Of a stretch of 64,000 nt of DNA, positions 1 through 8,437 are shown piece by piece (position 1 is the stretch's first letter; every line of letters begins with the position of its first letter). Position numbers and translations under genes: made by a program. Where the stretch lies: positions 682,001 to 746,000 of the forward strand of contig CAVXGZ010000008.1 in the NCBI GenBank assembly GCA_963761325.1, written 5' to 3'. Source of the DNA: Streptantibioticus_C sp963761325 (lineage in GTDB: Bacteria > Actinomycetota > Actinomycetes > Streptomycetales > Streptomycetaceae). A model generated the notes under the pieces. The model worked only from the letters and a program-made list of their open reading frames with translations, ran no database searches and had not been told where the DNA came from.

Positions 1-68
1 GTTTGCCGCCGGTCGGCCCGGGCAGGCGAGCGACCAGGTGAGCGGAACCCCTCCCCCGCCACCACCAT

Positions 69-107
69 GCGGGCCCAGCCGGTCCCCCCACTATCGACTG
101 GGCCCGC
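69..107. terminator. Inverted repeat, probable terminator of an upstream gene
   Basis: GCGGGCCCAG (69-78) pairs perfectly with CTGGGCCCGC (98-107) across a 19-base loop. It lies in the first 224 bases, which contain no convincing gene. It probably ends transcription of a gene outside the window. The orientation cannot be told. Confidence 0.5.
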
Positions 108-224
108 ACACGACGTGTCACATCGCGCCTTTCGTCCGGTATGTCTAGCTTTAATGCTGACTGACACCCAAGCGGATTGTCGGATCGTCAGATTTAGAGC
201 TGGATCCGGACGGAGGGATGCGCC

Positions 225-1406
225 GTGGCTGTGGGCCCTGCGCGAATCGCGGCCGCCTGCGGCCTGGTACTCGCGGCGGTGCTCGCCGCGACCGCCGGCC
301 ACCGCACTGCCGGCCCCCCGCCGCACCGCTCCTCGGCGGCCCGCTCCCACCGGGCCCCGGACGCCGCGCCGATCGGCACCTACTCCCACACCCGCGCCGG
401 GATGCTCTCCCCCGCCGTCCGGGACGACCCGCAGCTGGTCTACGTGCCCAACAGCGGCGAGGCGGGCATGCACGGGACGGCGGGCTCGACCAACCCGGAC
501 CGCGACTCGGTGACCGTCATCGACCCGAGGACCTTCCGGGTCGTCGGGCACTTCCCGGCCGGCCGGCTGCCGCAGCACGTCACCCCGTCGTGGGACCTGC
601 GGACGCTGTGGGTGGACGCCAGCGGCAGCGGCCAGCTCATCCCGATCGATCCGCGCACCGCGCGCCCCGGCCGGCCGGTCGCGGTGGACGCGCCGTACAA
701 CCTCTACTTCACCCCGGACGGCTCGGCGGCCGTGGTGATGGCCGAGCGCCTCGACCGCATCGAGCTGCTGGACCCGCACACCATGGCGCCGCGCCGCTCG
801 GTTCCGGTGCCGTGCGAGGGCGTCAACCACGCGGACTTCTCCGCCGACGGCTCCTACTTCCTCGCCACCTGCGAGTTCTCCGGCGACGTGCTGAAGTACC
901 GGACCGGGTCCATGCGACTGGTCGGCCGGCTCGGGCTCGGCGCGAACGCCATGCCGCAGGACGTACGGCTCGGCCCGGACGGCCGCACGTTCTACGTCGC
1001 CTCGCTCAACGACGCCGGGCTGGTGACGATCGACGGCGCCACCATGCGGCCGACCGGGATCATCCACACCGGCGCCGGAGCGCACGGCGTCTATCCGAGC
1101 CGGGACGGCCGGCTGCTGTACGTCTCCAACCGCGACGCGGGCACCGTCTCGGTGGTGGACCCGGCGGCGGGCCGGTCGGTGGCCACCTGGACCATCCCCG
1201 GCGGCGGCTCCCCCGACATGGGCGGGGTCAGCGCGGACGGCCGGCAGCTGTGGCTGTCCGGGCGGGACGACGACCAGGTCTACGTCTTCGACACCGCCGA
1301 CGGCCGCCTGCTGGCCCGCATCCCGGTCGGCGCCAACCCGCACGGCCTGGCGTTCTTCCCGCAGCCCGGCCGCTACAGCCTCGGCCACACCGGCAACTAC
1401 CGCTGA
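225..1406 (+). CDS. Secreted YncE-like beta-propeller protein
   Basis: 393 aa with a GTG start 8 nt after GGAGGG. Residues 4-24 form a signal-type hydrophobic segment followed by a Pro/Ser/Ala-rich linker. The rest is a run of repeated blades of the YVTN/YncE type, seen as recurring patterns such as SVTVIDPRT, LIPIDPRT, LVTIDGATM, VSVVDPAAG and VYVFDTADG. These folds bind partners or ligands extracellularly, and no catalytic motif is visible. It stands alone before the chitinase-like gene. The family assignment is firm; substrate and role are unknown. Confidence 0.75.
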   Translation: MAVGPARIAAACGLVLAAVLAATAGHRTAGPPPHRSSAARSHRAPDAAPIGTYSHTRAGMLSPAVRDDPQLVYVPNSGEAGMHGTAGSTNPDRDSVTVIDPRTFRVVGHFPAGRLPQHVTPSWDLRTLWVDASGSGQLIPIDPRTARPGRPVAVDAPYNLYFTPDGSAAVVMAERLDRIELLDPHTMAPRRSVPVPCEGVNHADFSADGSYFLATCEFSGDVLKYRTGSMRLVGRLGLGANAMPQDVRLGPDGRTFYVASLNDAGLVTIDGATMRPTGIIHTGAGAHGVYPSRDGRLLYVSNRDAGTVSVVDPAAGRSVATWTIPGGGSPDMGGVSADGRQLWLSGRDDDQVYVFDTADGRLLARIPVGANPHGLAFFPQPGRYSLGHTGNYR

Positions 1407-1429
1407 CCGGCGGCCGGGACCACCGCCGG
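1407..1429 (+). terminator. Weak hairpin after the beta-propeller gene
   Basis: CCGGCGG (1407-1413) pairs with CCGCCGG (1423-1429), starting directly after the stop codon. The short stem has no U-run and is only a candidate terminator. Confidence 0.3.
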
Positions 1430-1480
1430 CGCCGACGGCCGGAATCCGTCCTTCCGCCGGACGGGACCGTGCCGGACGTC

Positions 1481-1509
1481 TTGACAGCCCTTCAAGTCTG
1501 GACCATTCT
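1481..1509 (+). promoter_or_regulatory. Candidate promoter of the chitinase-like gene
   Basis: TTGACA (1481-1486) and CATTCT (1504-1509) are separated by 17 bases. The -35 element is perfect and the -10 element poor. The palindrome at 1522-1540 would sit just downstream of the start point, a position typical for repression. Confidence 0.4.
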
Positions 1510-1521
1510 CCCGTGCAACCG

Positions 1522-1540
1522 ATTAGGAAACTTTCCTAAT
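1522..1540. promoter_or_regulatory. Perfect 19-bp palindromic operator
   Basis: ATTAGGAAACTTTCCTAAT has two 9-bp arms around a central C and is strikingly AT-rich for this genome. It lies 20 bases upstream of the chitinase-like start, between the candidate promoter and the ribosome binding site GGGGAG. Similar AGGAAA/TTTCCT palindromes are associated with ROK-type sugar repressors in actinomycetes. That link is an inference from memory. Confidence 0.7.
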
Positions 1541-1560
1541 AGACCTCGGGGAGATTTGAC

Positions 1561-2493
1561 ATGACCAAGTCAATCAAGTGGGCCGCACTGGCCGTCTCAG
1601 GGCTGGTTCCCGCGTGCCTGGTGGCCACCACGCTCCCGGCCCAGGCCGCGTCCTCGTTCCCGGCGCACTACTCGGCGCCCTACCTGCAGATCGGCAGCGA
1701 CGACTCGGGGGACATGTCGGCGGACATGAGCGCCAGCGGGGACAAGTACTACACGCTCGCCTTCCTCACCCCCAAGTCGGGCTGCACCCCCGAGTGGGAG
1801 GACGGCGACGAGTCGCTCGGCGCGTTCACCTCGCAGGTCGGCGCGCTGCAGTCGGCCGGCGGCAACGTGATGATCTCGTTCGGCGGCGCGGACGGCGGCG
1901 AGCTGGCGCTGACCTGCACCTCCGTCAGCAGCCTCACCGCGGCGTACCAGAACGTCGTCAACACCTACGGCGTCACCCGGCTGGACTTCGACATCGAGGG
2001 CGGCACGCTGGACAACACCTCGGCGAACTCCCGCCGGGACCAGGCGCTGGCCGCCCTGCAGCAGGCCGACCCGGCGGTGCAGGTCGACTTCACCCTGCCG
2101 GTCGCCCCGGACGGCCTGGAGTCGGATGCCGTCAGCATGCTCCAGGACGCCCGGAGCAAGGGCGTCGACGTCAACGCGGTCAACATCATGACCATGGACT
2201 TCGGCGACGGCGAGAACGCTCTCGCCGACGCCGAGTCCGCGGCGAACGCCACCGTCTCGCAGCTCGCCTCGATCTACGGCGGCTCGTCCTCGTCGATGTG
2301 GGCCAAGCTCGGCCTCACCCCGATCGCCGGCCAGAACGACGACGACGAGGACTTCACCCAGGCGAACGCCTCCACCCTGGAGAGCTTCGCCGCCTCCAAG
2401 GGCGTCCAGGAACTGGCCTTCTGGGAGGTGGACGGCTACGACAAGGCCACCGGCTACGCCTACTCGAAGATCTTCAACAAGATCACGAGCTGA
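1561..2493 (+). CDS. Secreted GH18 chitinase-like protein
   Basis: 310 aa with a Sec signal peptide (residues 1-30, cleavage after AQA). A single GH18-type barrel follows, with the strand motif VMISFGGADGG near residue 103. The catalytic motif LDFDIEGG matches DxDxE with D142, D144 and proton donor E146. A late strand ends in LAFWEVDG. GH18 enzymes hydrolyse chitin or related GlcNAc polymers by substrate-assisted catalysis. No chitin-binding domain is present, so it is a catalytic-only form. Start is ATG with GGGGAG at 1548-1553. The upstream palindrome suggests control by an amino-sugar or sugar signal. Its last 11 bases overlap the end of the convergent gene. Confidence 0.85.
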   Translation: MTKSIKWAALAVSGLVPACLVATTLPAQAASSFPAHYSAPYLQIGSDDSGDMSADMSASGDKYYTLAFLTPKSGCTPEWEDGDESLGAFTSQVGALQSAGGNVMISFGGADGGELALTCTSVSSLTAAYQNVVNTYGVTRLDFDIEGGTLDNTSANSRRDQALAALQQADPAVQVDFTLPVAPDGLESDAVSMLQDARSKGVDVNAVNIMTMDFGDGENALADAESAANATVSQLASIYGGSSSSMWAKLGLTPIAGQNDDDEDFTQANASTLESFAASKGVQELAFWEVDGYDKATGYAYSKIFNKITS

Positions 2494-2788
2494 CGGCGGC
2501 CACCTGTGCGCCGGGCCGGTTCGCCGCGGCGGCGAGACCGGCCGGCGCGGAGGCGACCGCCTGCCGGATGGCGTCGGCGAGCGCGAGGGCGGACTCCTCG
2601 GTCATCTCCAGGGCCACCCGGGCGGACGGGCCGCGACCGGGGTTGATGAAGTCGATGTTGACGGTGTGCTCCTGCGGGAAGTGCACGGGGTGGTCGACGT
2701 AGACCGTGGCGTGGGTCAGCGGGATCCAGCCCTGCGCTCCCTTCCCGCTGGCTGCTATCTCGATCTTCTCGGTCAGGTAGGTGCACAC
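2483..2788 (-). CDS. DUF6295-like small protein
   Basis: 101 aa. The GTG start is set by AAGGAGG 5 bases upstream and gives an N-terminus beginning MCTYLTEKIEIAASGKGAQG. The sequence has the actinobacterial DUF6295 look: a conserved WIPLTHATVYVDHPVHFPQEH segment in the middle, then NIDFINPGRGPSARVALEM and an Ala-rich helix. No function is known. It follows the dienelactone hydrolase on the same strand with a 44-base gap, so the two probably form an operon. The tail overlaps the convergent chitinase-like gene. Confidence 0.7.
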   Translation of the reverse strand: MCTYLTEKIEIAASGKGAQGWIPLTHATVYVDHPVHFPQEHTVNIDFINPGRGPSARVALEMTEESALALADAIRQAVASAPAGLAAAANRPGAQVAAVSS

Positions 2789-2832
2789 GATGGCCTCCTT
2801 GGGGGCGGCGTCGGGTGGGGCGGCGCGGCGGT

Positions 2833-3573
2833 TCAGCCGGCCAGGTGGCGGCCGAAGAAGTCGGCGATCCGCTCGTAGCCGTCCGTCGCCGCCTCGACGC
2901 GGTAGCTGGGCCGGTCGGTGGCGAAGAAGGCGTGCCCGGCACCGTCGTAGGTGTGGAACTCGTGCTCCTTGCCGAGCCGTTCGAGCTCGGCGTCGAGCGC
3001 GGCGGTCTCCGCGGGCGAGGGGTAGCCGTCCTCCGCGCCGAACAGGCCGAGCAGCGGGCAGGACAGCTGCGGGGCGAGGCCGAGCAGCGGCTGCATGGAC
3101 TTCATCTCGGCCGGCGGCTCGTTGACCACGAAGGCGCCGTAGCAGTCCACCGCGGCGTCCAGCTCCAGCGAGCACGCGGCCAGGAAGGCGTGGCGTCCGC
3201 CGGAGCAGTGGCCGATCACGCCGACCTTGCCGTTGGAGCCCTCCAGCGACTTCAGGTGGCGGGCGGCGCCGTCGACGTCGGCCACCAGCTGGTCGTCGGC
3301 GATGCCGCCGAGGGCGCGCACCGCGGCGGCGGCGTCGTCCGGGCTGGCACCGGGCGCCTGCCGGGTGTAGAGGTTCGGGCACAGGGCGGCGTAGCCGTCG
3401 GCGGCGAACCGGCGGACGACCTCCTTGGTCCAGCGGTCGTAGCCGGGCAGGTGGTGGATGACCACGATGCCGCCGCGGTGCGCGCCCTCGGCGGGCTGGG
3501 CGAGGTATGCCTCGATCGGGTCGCCGTTCCCACTCGTTATGGTGACCGTCCCGGCCGTCAACGTGTCGCTCAT
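2833..3573 (-). CDS. Dienelactone hydrolase family protein
   Basis: 246 aa, alpha/beta hydrolase of the dienelactone hydrolase family. The nucleophile elbow is GHCSGG with C123 as in classical carboxymethylenebutenolidase, and D182 (FGAEDGYPS) and H214 (DGAGHAFF) complete a Cys-Asp-His triad. The ATG at 3573 is chosen because it is preceded by GGGAG and removes an uncharged N-terminal extension. The family opens dienelactones in aromatic catabolism, but no other catechol-pathway gene is near, so the real substrate is uncertain. Probably cotranscribed with the DUF6295-like gene. Confidence 0.85.
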   Translation of the reverse strand: MSDTLTAGTVTITSGNGDPIEAYLAQPAEGAHRGGIVVIHHLPGYDRWTKEVVRRFAADGYAALCPNLYTRQAPGASPDDAAAAVRALGGIADDQLVADVDGAARHLKSLEGSNGKVGVIGHCSGGRHAFLAACSLELDAAVDCYGAFVVNEPPAEMKSMQPLLGLAPQLSCPLLGLFGAEDGYPSPAETAALDAELERLGKEHEFHTYDGAGHAFFATDRPSYRVEAATDGYERIADFFGRHLAG

Positions 3574-3705
3574 CGCCACTCCCGTTCGCTGGTGGTTGGC
3601 ATCGGCTGTCGGTTTCGCGTGAGCCCTACACGTACCACAGTCGGCTGAGGACGGACGCATCGGACCGGCGCCGATGATCACAGGGCACAACGTACCGGAC
3701 GGAGG

Positions 3706-4722
3706 TCACCACACTCGGCTGAACAGGGCGTTCAGACCGGGTGCCAGCACCACGAACACCGGGACCAGGATGATCAGCACACCGGCGGCGGTCAGGTTGA
3801 GCCGCTGGACCGGACGCAGCCGGCCCGGACCGGTCAGCAGCCGGTCGGCGCGCTCGGTGATCTGCTCGGCCGGGGGCGGCGGCGGGGTGCCCGGCGTCCA
3901 GGCCAGCGGCGCCGCCGAGCGGGACGGGCCGACCCGGGTCTCGTTCAGGTCGAGCAGCGCCAGCGCGGTCGCCAGCCGGCCGTGCCGGTGCGCGGCCGCG
4001 TCGTCGGCGGCCAGTTCCACCAGCCGGGCCGAGTTGTCGGCGTAGGCGGTGAACAGCGCCGCGCCGGGGAACGCGGTGGCCAGCGCGCCGGCCGACTGCA
4101 CCAGCAGGTGGTGCCGGGCCCGGGCGTGGGCCCGCTCGATGGCCAGCACCGCGTCCAGCTGTTCCGAACTGAGCCTGCGCATCGCCCCGGTGGAGACCAC
4201 CAGTTGCAACGGGCGGCTGGGCAGCGGGAGCGACCAGGCCTGCGGGCGCGGGCTCTCCATCACCAGCAACCGCTCCGACCGGCGGGCCAGCAGCGTGGCG
4301 GGCCAGGTGCCCTCCTCCTGCGGCAGCCTGGGCGCCGCCCGCTGGATCTCCCGGTAGCGGCGCCGGCGGCTGATGCGCGCCAGGTGCGCCTCGCGGGCCA
4401 CGTGGAGCACCAGGTGCACCGCCCCGGTCAGCAGGACGGCGGCGAGCACCCCGCACCAGTCGCGGCCGGCGGTGAGCCCGTACGCCTGCTGCACCCCGCG
4501 CGGCGCGCTGTAGAACAGCTCGTCGCGCAGCGGTGGCCACAGGGCCGCCCCGGTGACCAGCAGGGGCAGGGCGAAGCACAGCAGGACGGAGGCGACCACG
4601 CACTGCCAGACCCACAGCGCCACCACCGGTTCGCGGTCCTGCCACCGGGCCCGGACGAGCAGGCGCGGGGCCAGCGCGGCGAACGCGGCGCCGACAAGCG
4701 GGAGTACGAGGGCCGTTCCCAC
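3706..4722 (-). CDS. M56/BlaR1-like membrane protein with altered zinc motif
   Basis: 338 aa with a GTG start 7 bases after GGAGGAG. Hydrophobic segments lie at about 2-20, 35-60, 90-108 and at the C-terminus (315-337), with a cytoplasmic peptidase-like region between. That is the layout of Streptomyces M56 peptidases. The expected HExxH reads I195-E-R-A-H199, so the first zinc-binding His is Ile. The third-ligand region ELAADDAA is kept. It may be a pseudo-protease. These genes are often next to BlaI-type repressors, but none is seen here. Confidence 0.75.
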   Translation of the reverse strand: MGTALVLPLVGAAFAALAPRLLVRARWQDREPVVALWVWQCVVASVLLCFALPLLVTGAALWPPLRDELFYSAPRGVQQAYGLTAGRDWCGVLAAVLLTGAVHLVLHVAREAHLARISRRRRYREIQRAAPRLPQEEGTWPATLLARRSERLLVMESPRPQAWSLPLPSRPLQLVVSTGAMRRLSSEQLDAVLAIERAHARARHHLLVQSAGALATAFPGAALFTAYADNSARLVELAADDAAAHRHGRLATALALLDLNETRVGPSRSAAPLAWTPGTPPPPPAEQITERADRLLTGPGRLRPVQRLNLTAAGVLIILVPVFVVLAPGLNALFSRVW

Positions 4723-4853
4723 GTCTTTCTCCTCCGCCAGGATTCCGTGCGGGTTTCCTTGTGCACCCGCAGCATGCCCGGCGGAAGGGCCGGTGCGCCA
4801 CGTGGGCGCACCAACCGCTCGGGGATTGATGGTGTTTGGGAGTACAAGCTCCC

Positions 4854-5756
4854 TCACCGATCGGTATCACGCCCAGGCCGATCGGCCGGGCGGCCGGCCG
4901 TCGCGCGCAGCAGCCGCCGGGCGATCCGCCGGGTGCCGCGGCCGATCGCCGAGCGGCCGGCGCCGGGCCGCGCGGTGCGGGGCGCCGCGGTGGAGCCGGC
5001 GTGCCGGGATCGCGGCTGCGCCGGGGCCGCCGCCTTCTTGCCGTCGATCCGCACCAGCCGGTCGCCGGCCACCGACTGGACCTCGTGCCACAGGTCGCGG
5101 CGGGTGCCGAGCCAGCGCAGCAGGTCGTCGGCGACCTCCTCCGGGTCGCCCCAGGTGCCGTAGAACTTGGTGCGGCTGATGCAGATCGGGTGGAGCCCGC
5201 CGCTGGTCACCGCCTGCCAGGTGGCGGCGGCCACCCCCGGGCAGTGCTCGGCCCGGAAGTCGTCGAGCGCGATGACCCCGTGCGGCCGGAGCAGGCCGCG
5301 GGCGCAGTCGATGTCGGCGTGCACGTGCTCGTACAGGTGCGAGGCGTCGATGTGGACGAACCGGCAGCTGCCGGCGGCCACCCGGTCCGCGACCAGCGAG
5401 GAGGGGCCCTGCACGACGTACGGCGGCTCGTCGTGGAAGGCGGCGTAGTTGGCGTCGAACGCCCGGCGGGTCAAGGTGGCGTAGGACTTGGCCATCTCGG
5501 CGCTGTTGGAGGTGTCCTCGGCGGGCGAGTCGAACAGGTCGCAGACGGTGAAGCGTTCGCCGGCCCGCAGGTAGGAGCCGCTGAATATCGCGCTCTTGCC
5601 CAGGTAGGCGCCGACCTCCAGCAGGTCGCCGGACTCGCCGCGGTCGCCCTGGCGGGCCAGGAACCAGTCGAAGAGCAGCTGGTCGACGGGGAAGAACCAT
5701 CCGGGCACGTCGGCGAGCCGGGTGGGCGGGGGTGCTGCGACGGGGGTGCTGGTCAT
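4854..5756 (-). CDS. Class I SAM-dependent methyltransferase
   Basis: 300 aa. Residues of a Rossmann methyltransferase are visible: LLEVGAYLGKSAIF as motif I, FTVCDLFDS as the acidic strand, and FVHIDASHLYEHVHADID followed by GVIALDDF. This is the Methyltransf_24 pattern found beside polysaccharide and O-methylation genes. The Arg/Ala-rich C-terminal 60 residues look disordered. It lies 115 bases after the ABC ATPase on the same strand, so it may modify the polymer exported by that transporter. The substrate is inferred only. Confidence 0.75.
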   Translation of the reverse strand: MTSTPVAAPPPTRLADVPGWFFPVDQLLFDWFLARQGDRGESGDLLEVGAYLGKSAIFSGSYLRAGERFTVCDLFDSPAEDTSNSAEMAKSYATLTRRAFDANYAAFHDEPPYVVQGPSSLVADRVAAGSCRFVHIDASHLYEHVHADIDCARGLLRPHGVIALDDFRAEHCPGVAAATWQAVTSGGLHPICISRTKFYGTWGDPEEVADDLLRWLGTRRDLWHEVQSVAGDRLVRIDGKKAAAPAQPRSRHAGSTAAPRTARPGAGRSAIGRGTRRIARRLLRATAGRPADRPGRDTDR

Positions 5757-5871
5757 TCGCGTTCCGTTCCGTGTCGGTCGCCGTGCGGGCCGGTCTGGCA
5801 CCCTCGCGCACCGGGGTGTCCCCCGGGTGAGGGGCGCACGTCCGCGACGTGAACCCCTCGGGGTAGGTGTC

Positions 5872-6681
5872 TCACTTGCCGCCGCTGTACTCCTCGTACG
5901 CCTCAAGGACTTCCTCGGTCGGGCCGTCCATCCACAGCTCGCCCTTCTCCAGCCACAGCACCCGGTCACAGGTGTCCCGGATCGAGTTGTTGTTGTGGCT
6001 CACCAGGAACACCGTGCCCGCCTCCTTGCGCAGCTCACGGATCCGCTCCTCAGAACGCCGCTGGAACGACCGGTCACCCGTCGCCAACGCCTCATCGATC
6101 AACAGCACGTCATGCCGCTTCGCCGCCGCGATCGAAAACCGCAACCGCGCCGCCATACCCGACGAATACGTCCGCATCGGCAACGAGATGAAATCACCCT
6201 TGTCCTGGATACCGGAGAAATCCACGATGCTGTCGTACTTACCGCGGATCTCCTCCTTCCCCATCCCCATCGCCAACCCGCCCAGAATCACATTCCGCTC
6301 ACCCGTCAGATCGTTCATCAACGCCGCGTTCACACCCAGCAACGACGGCTGCCCATGCGTGTACACCCGCCCGCTCTCCGCCGGCAACAACCCCGCGATC
6401 GTCCGAAGAATCGTCGACTTACCCGACCCGTTCGAACCGATCAGACCAACCGCCTCACCCTTGTACGCCACAAAACTCACACCACGCACCGCATGCACGA
6501 TCCGCACGTTCGGCGACGACTTCCGCGTCACGATCCGACTCAACGCCGCCGTCGCACTCCCCTTCCCACTCCCCGCACCATGCACCCGATACACGATGTG
6601 CACGTCGTCACAGATGACGGTGGGAATCCGCTCGGTCTCCGCGGTCCCGGTGTTCTGCGGTACCGGTGTCGTCTCAGCCAC
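5872..6681 (-). CDS. ABC transporter ATPase of the TagH/Wzt type
   Basis: 269 aa. It has Walker A GSNGSGKST (82-90), signature YSSGMAARL, Walker B LLIDEALATGD and H-loop VSHNN. The serine-rich signature and the DEALATGD motif are typical of ATPases that export teichoic acids or O-antigen-like polysaccharides. It lacks the C-terminal carbohydrate-binding domain of Wzt. Its start overlaps the permease stop by 8 bases, indicating translational coupling. The 5' half has more Asn/Ile codons than neighbouring genes. Confidence 0.88.
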   Translation of the reverse strand: MAETTPVPQNTGTAETERIPTVICDDVHIVYRVHGAGSGKGSATAALSRIVTRKSSPNVRIVHAVRGVSFVAYKGEAVGLIGSNGSGKSTILRTIAGLLPAESGRVYTHGQPSLLGVNAALMNDLTGERNVILGGLAMGMGKEEIRGKYDSIVDFSGIQDKGDFISLPMRTYSSGMAARLRFSIAAAKRHDVLLIDEALATGDRSFQRRSEERIRELRKEAGTVFLVSHNNNSIRDTCDRVLWLEKGELWMDGPTEEVLEAYEEYSGGK

Positions 6682-7618
6682 GTCCGTAGCCCTCCTCGGC
6701 CTTCCAGAAGAAAAGGAATCCGCCCACTCCGGCGAGGACGGCCCAGCCCACCGCCAGCGGCCACACGTGCGGCGGCAGGCCGCGGGTGCCGACGGTGTCG
6801 ATCAGCGCGTAGCGCGCCAGGGTGAGGTACAGCAGCCCCGGGTTGGCCTGCAGCAGGGCGGCGACCCAGTGCGGCGCGTGCGCGGTGAAGTCGCGCAGGT
6901 TGTAGAAGATCCCGGAGAAGTACATCCAGGTGCGGACCAGGAACGGCATGAGCTGCGCGGTGTCGGTGTACTTGGCGCCGATCCTGGCCACCGCCATGGA
7001 GAGCCCGGCGTTGAAGACCGCCTGCGCGAGCAGCGCGGGCACCACCAGCAGCCAGTGCGCGGTCAGCGGCACCCCGAAGGCCAGCAGGATGGTGGCGAGC
7101 ACGGCCATGGAGAAGGCCAGTTGCTGCAACTGCACCAGCGTGATGGCGATCGGCAGGCAGGCGCGCGGGAAGTGCAGGGCGCGGATCAGGCCGAGGTTGT
7201 CGCTGACCGCCCGGGTGCCGGCCAGCAGCGAGGACTGGGTGAAGTTGAAGACGAACACGCCGGTGCACAGGTACGGGATGTAGTTCGGGATGCCGTGACT
7301 GGTCCCCAACAGCAGTCCGAAGATCAGGTAGTAGACCCCGGCGTTCAGCAGCGGCGTCATGACCTGCCAGAGCTGGCCGAGCCGCGCGTTCGAGTACTGC
7401 GCCCACAACCGCGAGGTCGCGTAGGCGACCACGAAGTGGCGACGCGACCACACCTGCCGGCCGTACGCGAGCAGCGGCAGCCGGGCTCCGCTGACCGACA
7501 GGCCGTGCGCGGCGGCCAGCGCGGCCGGATCCGGCCCGGCCCCGGGCAGCGCCCGGCGGTCCGGCCCGCCCCGGGGCGCCGGCCGGGAGGTCGGCGGCGG
7601 CGCGAGGAGAACGCTCAT
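6674..7618 (-). CDS. ABC-2 permease of a polysaccharide/teichoic-acid exporter
   Basis: 314 aa with six predicted membrane segments from residue 80 on and a Pro-rich cytoplasmic N-terminus. The sequence around YSNARLGQLWQVMTPLLNAG is the conserved first-helix region of TagG/Wzm permeases. The ATG at 7618 is the only good start and has GAAAGGG about 11 bases away. It is first in the operon permease-ATPase(-methyltransferase). No glycosyltransferase is adjacent, so the polymer is unknown. Expression is probably governed by the divergent TetR protein. Confidence 0.85.
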   Translation of the reverse strand: MSVLLAPPPTSRPAPRGGPDRRALPGAGPDPAALAAAHGLSVSGARLPLLAYGRQVWSRRHFVVAYATSRLWAQYSNARLGQLWQVMTPLLNAGVYYLIFGLLLGTSHGIPNYIPYLCTGVFVFNFTQSSLLAGTRAVSDNLGLIRALHFPRACLPIAITLVQLQQLAFSMAVLATILLAFGVPLTAHWLLVVPALLAQAVFNAGLSMAVARIGAKYTDTAQLMPFLVRTWMYFSGIFYNLRDFTAHAPHWVAALLQANPGLLYLTLARYALIDTVGTRGLPPHVWPLAVGWAVLAGVGGFLFFWKAEEGYGRG

Positions 7619-7714
7619 CTGTTGTTCGGCCCTTTCGCAGCGGGCAGCGTGCCGCAGCGCGACGACGCGGGGATGAACGGCGGGCGGCGGCCGGGCGACG
7701 CCTGGTCGAACGTC

Positions 7715-7730
7715 GGAACGGCACCGTCTC
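7715..7730. promoter_or_regulatory. Candidate TetR operator, copy 1
   Basis: GGAACGGCACCGTCTC is an imperfect match to the palindrome GGAACGGTACCGTTCC. It lies in the 198-bp gap between the exporter and the TetR gene, 48 bp from a second copy. Confidence 0.5.
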
Positions 7731-7762
7731 GTCGTAGCCCAGACGCTAGCCGCATCGACGTT

Positions 7763-7778
7763 GGAACGCAACCGTTCC
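7763..7778. promoter_or_regulatory. Candidate TetR operator, copy 2
   Basis: GGAACGCAACCGTTCC has 6-bp perfect arms around CAAC and is the better of the two copies. It ends 38 bases upstream of the TetR start. Its position suggests repression of both divergent promoters. Confidence 0.55.
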
Positions 7779-7816
7779 GTTGTAACGTGCCGCGCGACAT
7801 GCCCTAGGCTCGGCCC

Positions 7817-8437
7817 ATGCCCGCCGACTCCCCGACGCGATCCGCCCGCCGCGCTCCCGCCGGGGCCGCCGTCCTGCGCGACGACGTCACGGCGGCGATC
7901 CGGGACGCCGTCTTCGCCGAACTGGCCGCGGTCGGCTACGCGCGGATGTCCATCGAGGGCATCGCCCGGCGGGCCGGCGTCGGCAAGGCCGCGGTCTACC
8001 GCCGCTGGCGCTCCAAGCTGCCGCTCGTCCTGGACGTGGTCTCCGCGGTGGCCGTGCAGGGCATGCCCACCCCCGACACCGGCACCCTGCTCGGCGACGT
8101 GCGGCTGCTGCTGGAGGTCACCTCGCGGGCGCTGGGCCACCCGATGGCGTCGCAGATCATCCCCGACCTGCTCGCCGAGGCGGCCCGCAACCCGGAGATC
8201 GCCGAGTCGCTGCGGACCGCGCTGCGCGACACGCAGTACGCCATCACCGAGGCCGTGGTGCGGGCCGCCGTCGGACGCGGTGAACTGCCCGCGGACACCG
8301 ATCTGCCGCTCGCCGTCGACCTGCTGGCCGGGCCGCTCTACTGGCGCCTCGCGGTCTTCCGCTCCCCGGTCAGCCGGGCCGAGTTGGACCGACTGGCCGC
8401 CGCGACGGTCGCCGCGCTCGGCACCGCGGGCGGCTGA
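7817..8437 (+). CDS. TetR family transcriptional regulator
   Basis: 206 aa. The N-terminal helix-turn-helix (about residues 30-75) includes the recognition region MSIEGIARRAGVGKAAVYRRW. The remainder is a TetR_C-type ligand domain. It is divergent from the ABC exporter operon, and the two palindromes in between are the likely operators, so it should repress the exporter and itself. The ligand is unknown. Confidence 0.85.
   Translation: MPADSPTRSARRAPAGAAVLRDDVTAAIRDAVFAELAAVGYARMSIEGIARRAGVGKAAVYRRWRSKLPLVLDVVSAVAVQGMPTPDTGTLLGDVRLLLEVTSRALGHPMASQIIPDLLAEAARNPEIAESLRTALRDTQYAITEAVVRAAVGRGELPADTDLPLAVDLLAGPLYWRLAVFRSPVSRAELDRLAAATVAALGTAGG

Noticed and set aside
218..1564. Long ORF of 448 codons over the beta-propeller gene
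   Set aside because: It is a different frame of the same DNA with an Arg/Pro/Gly-rich composition typical of GC-rich shadow frames.
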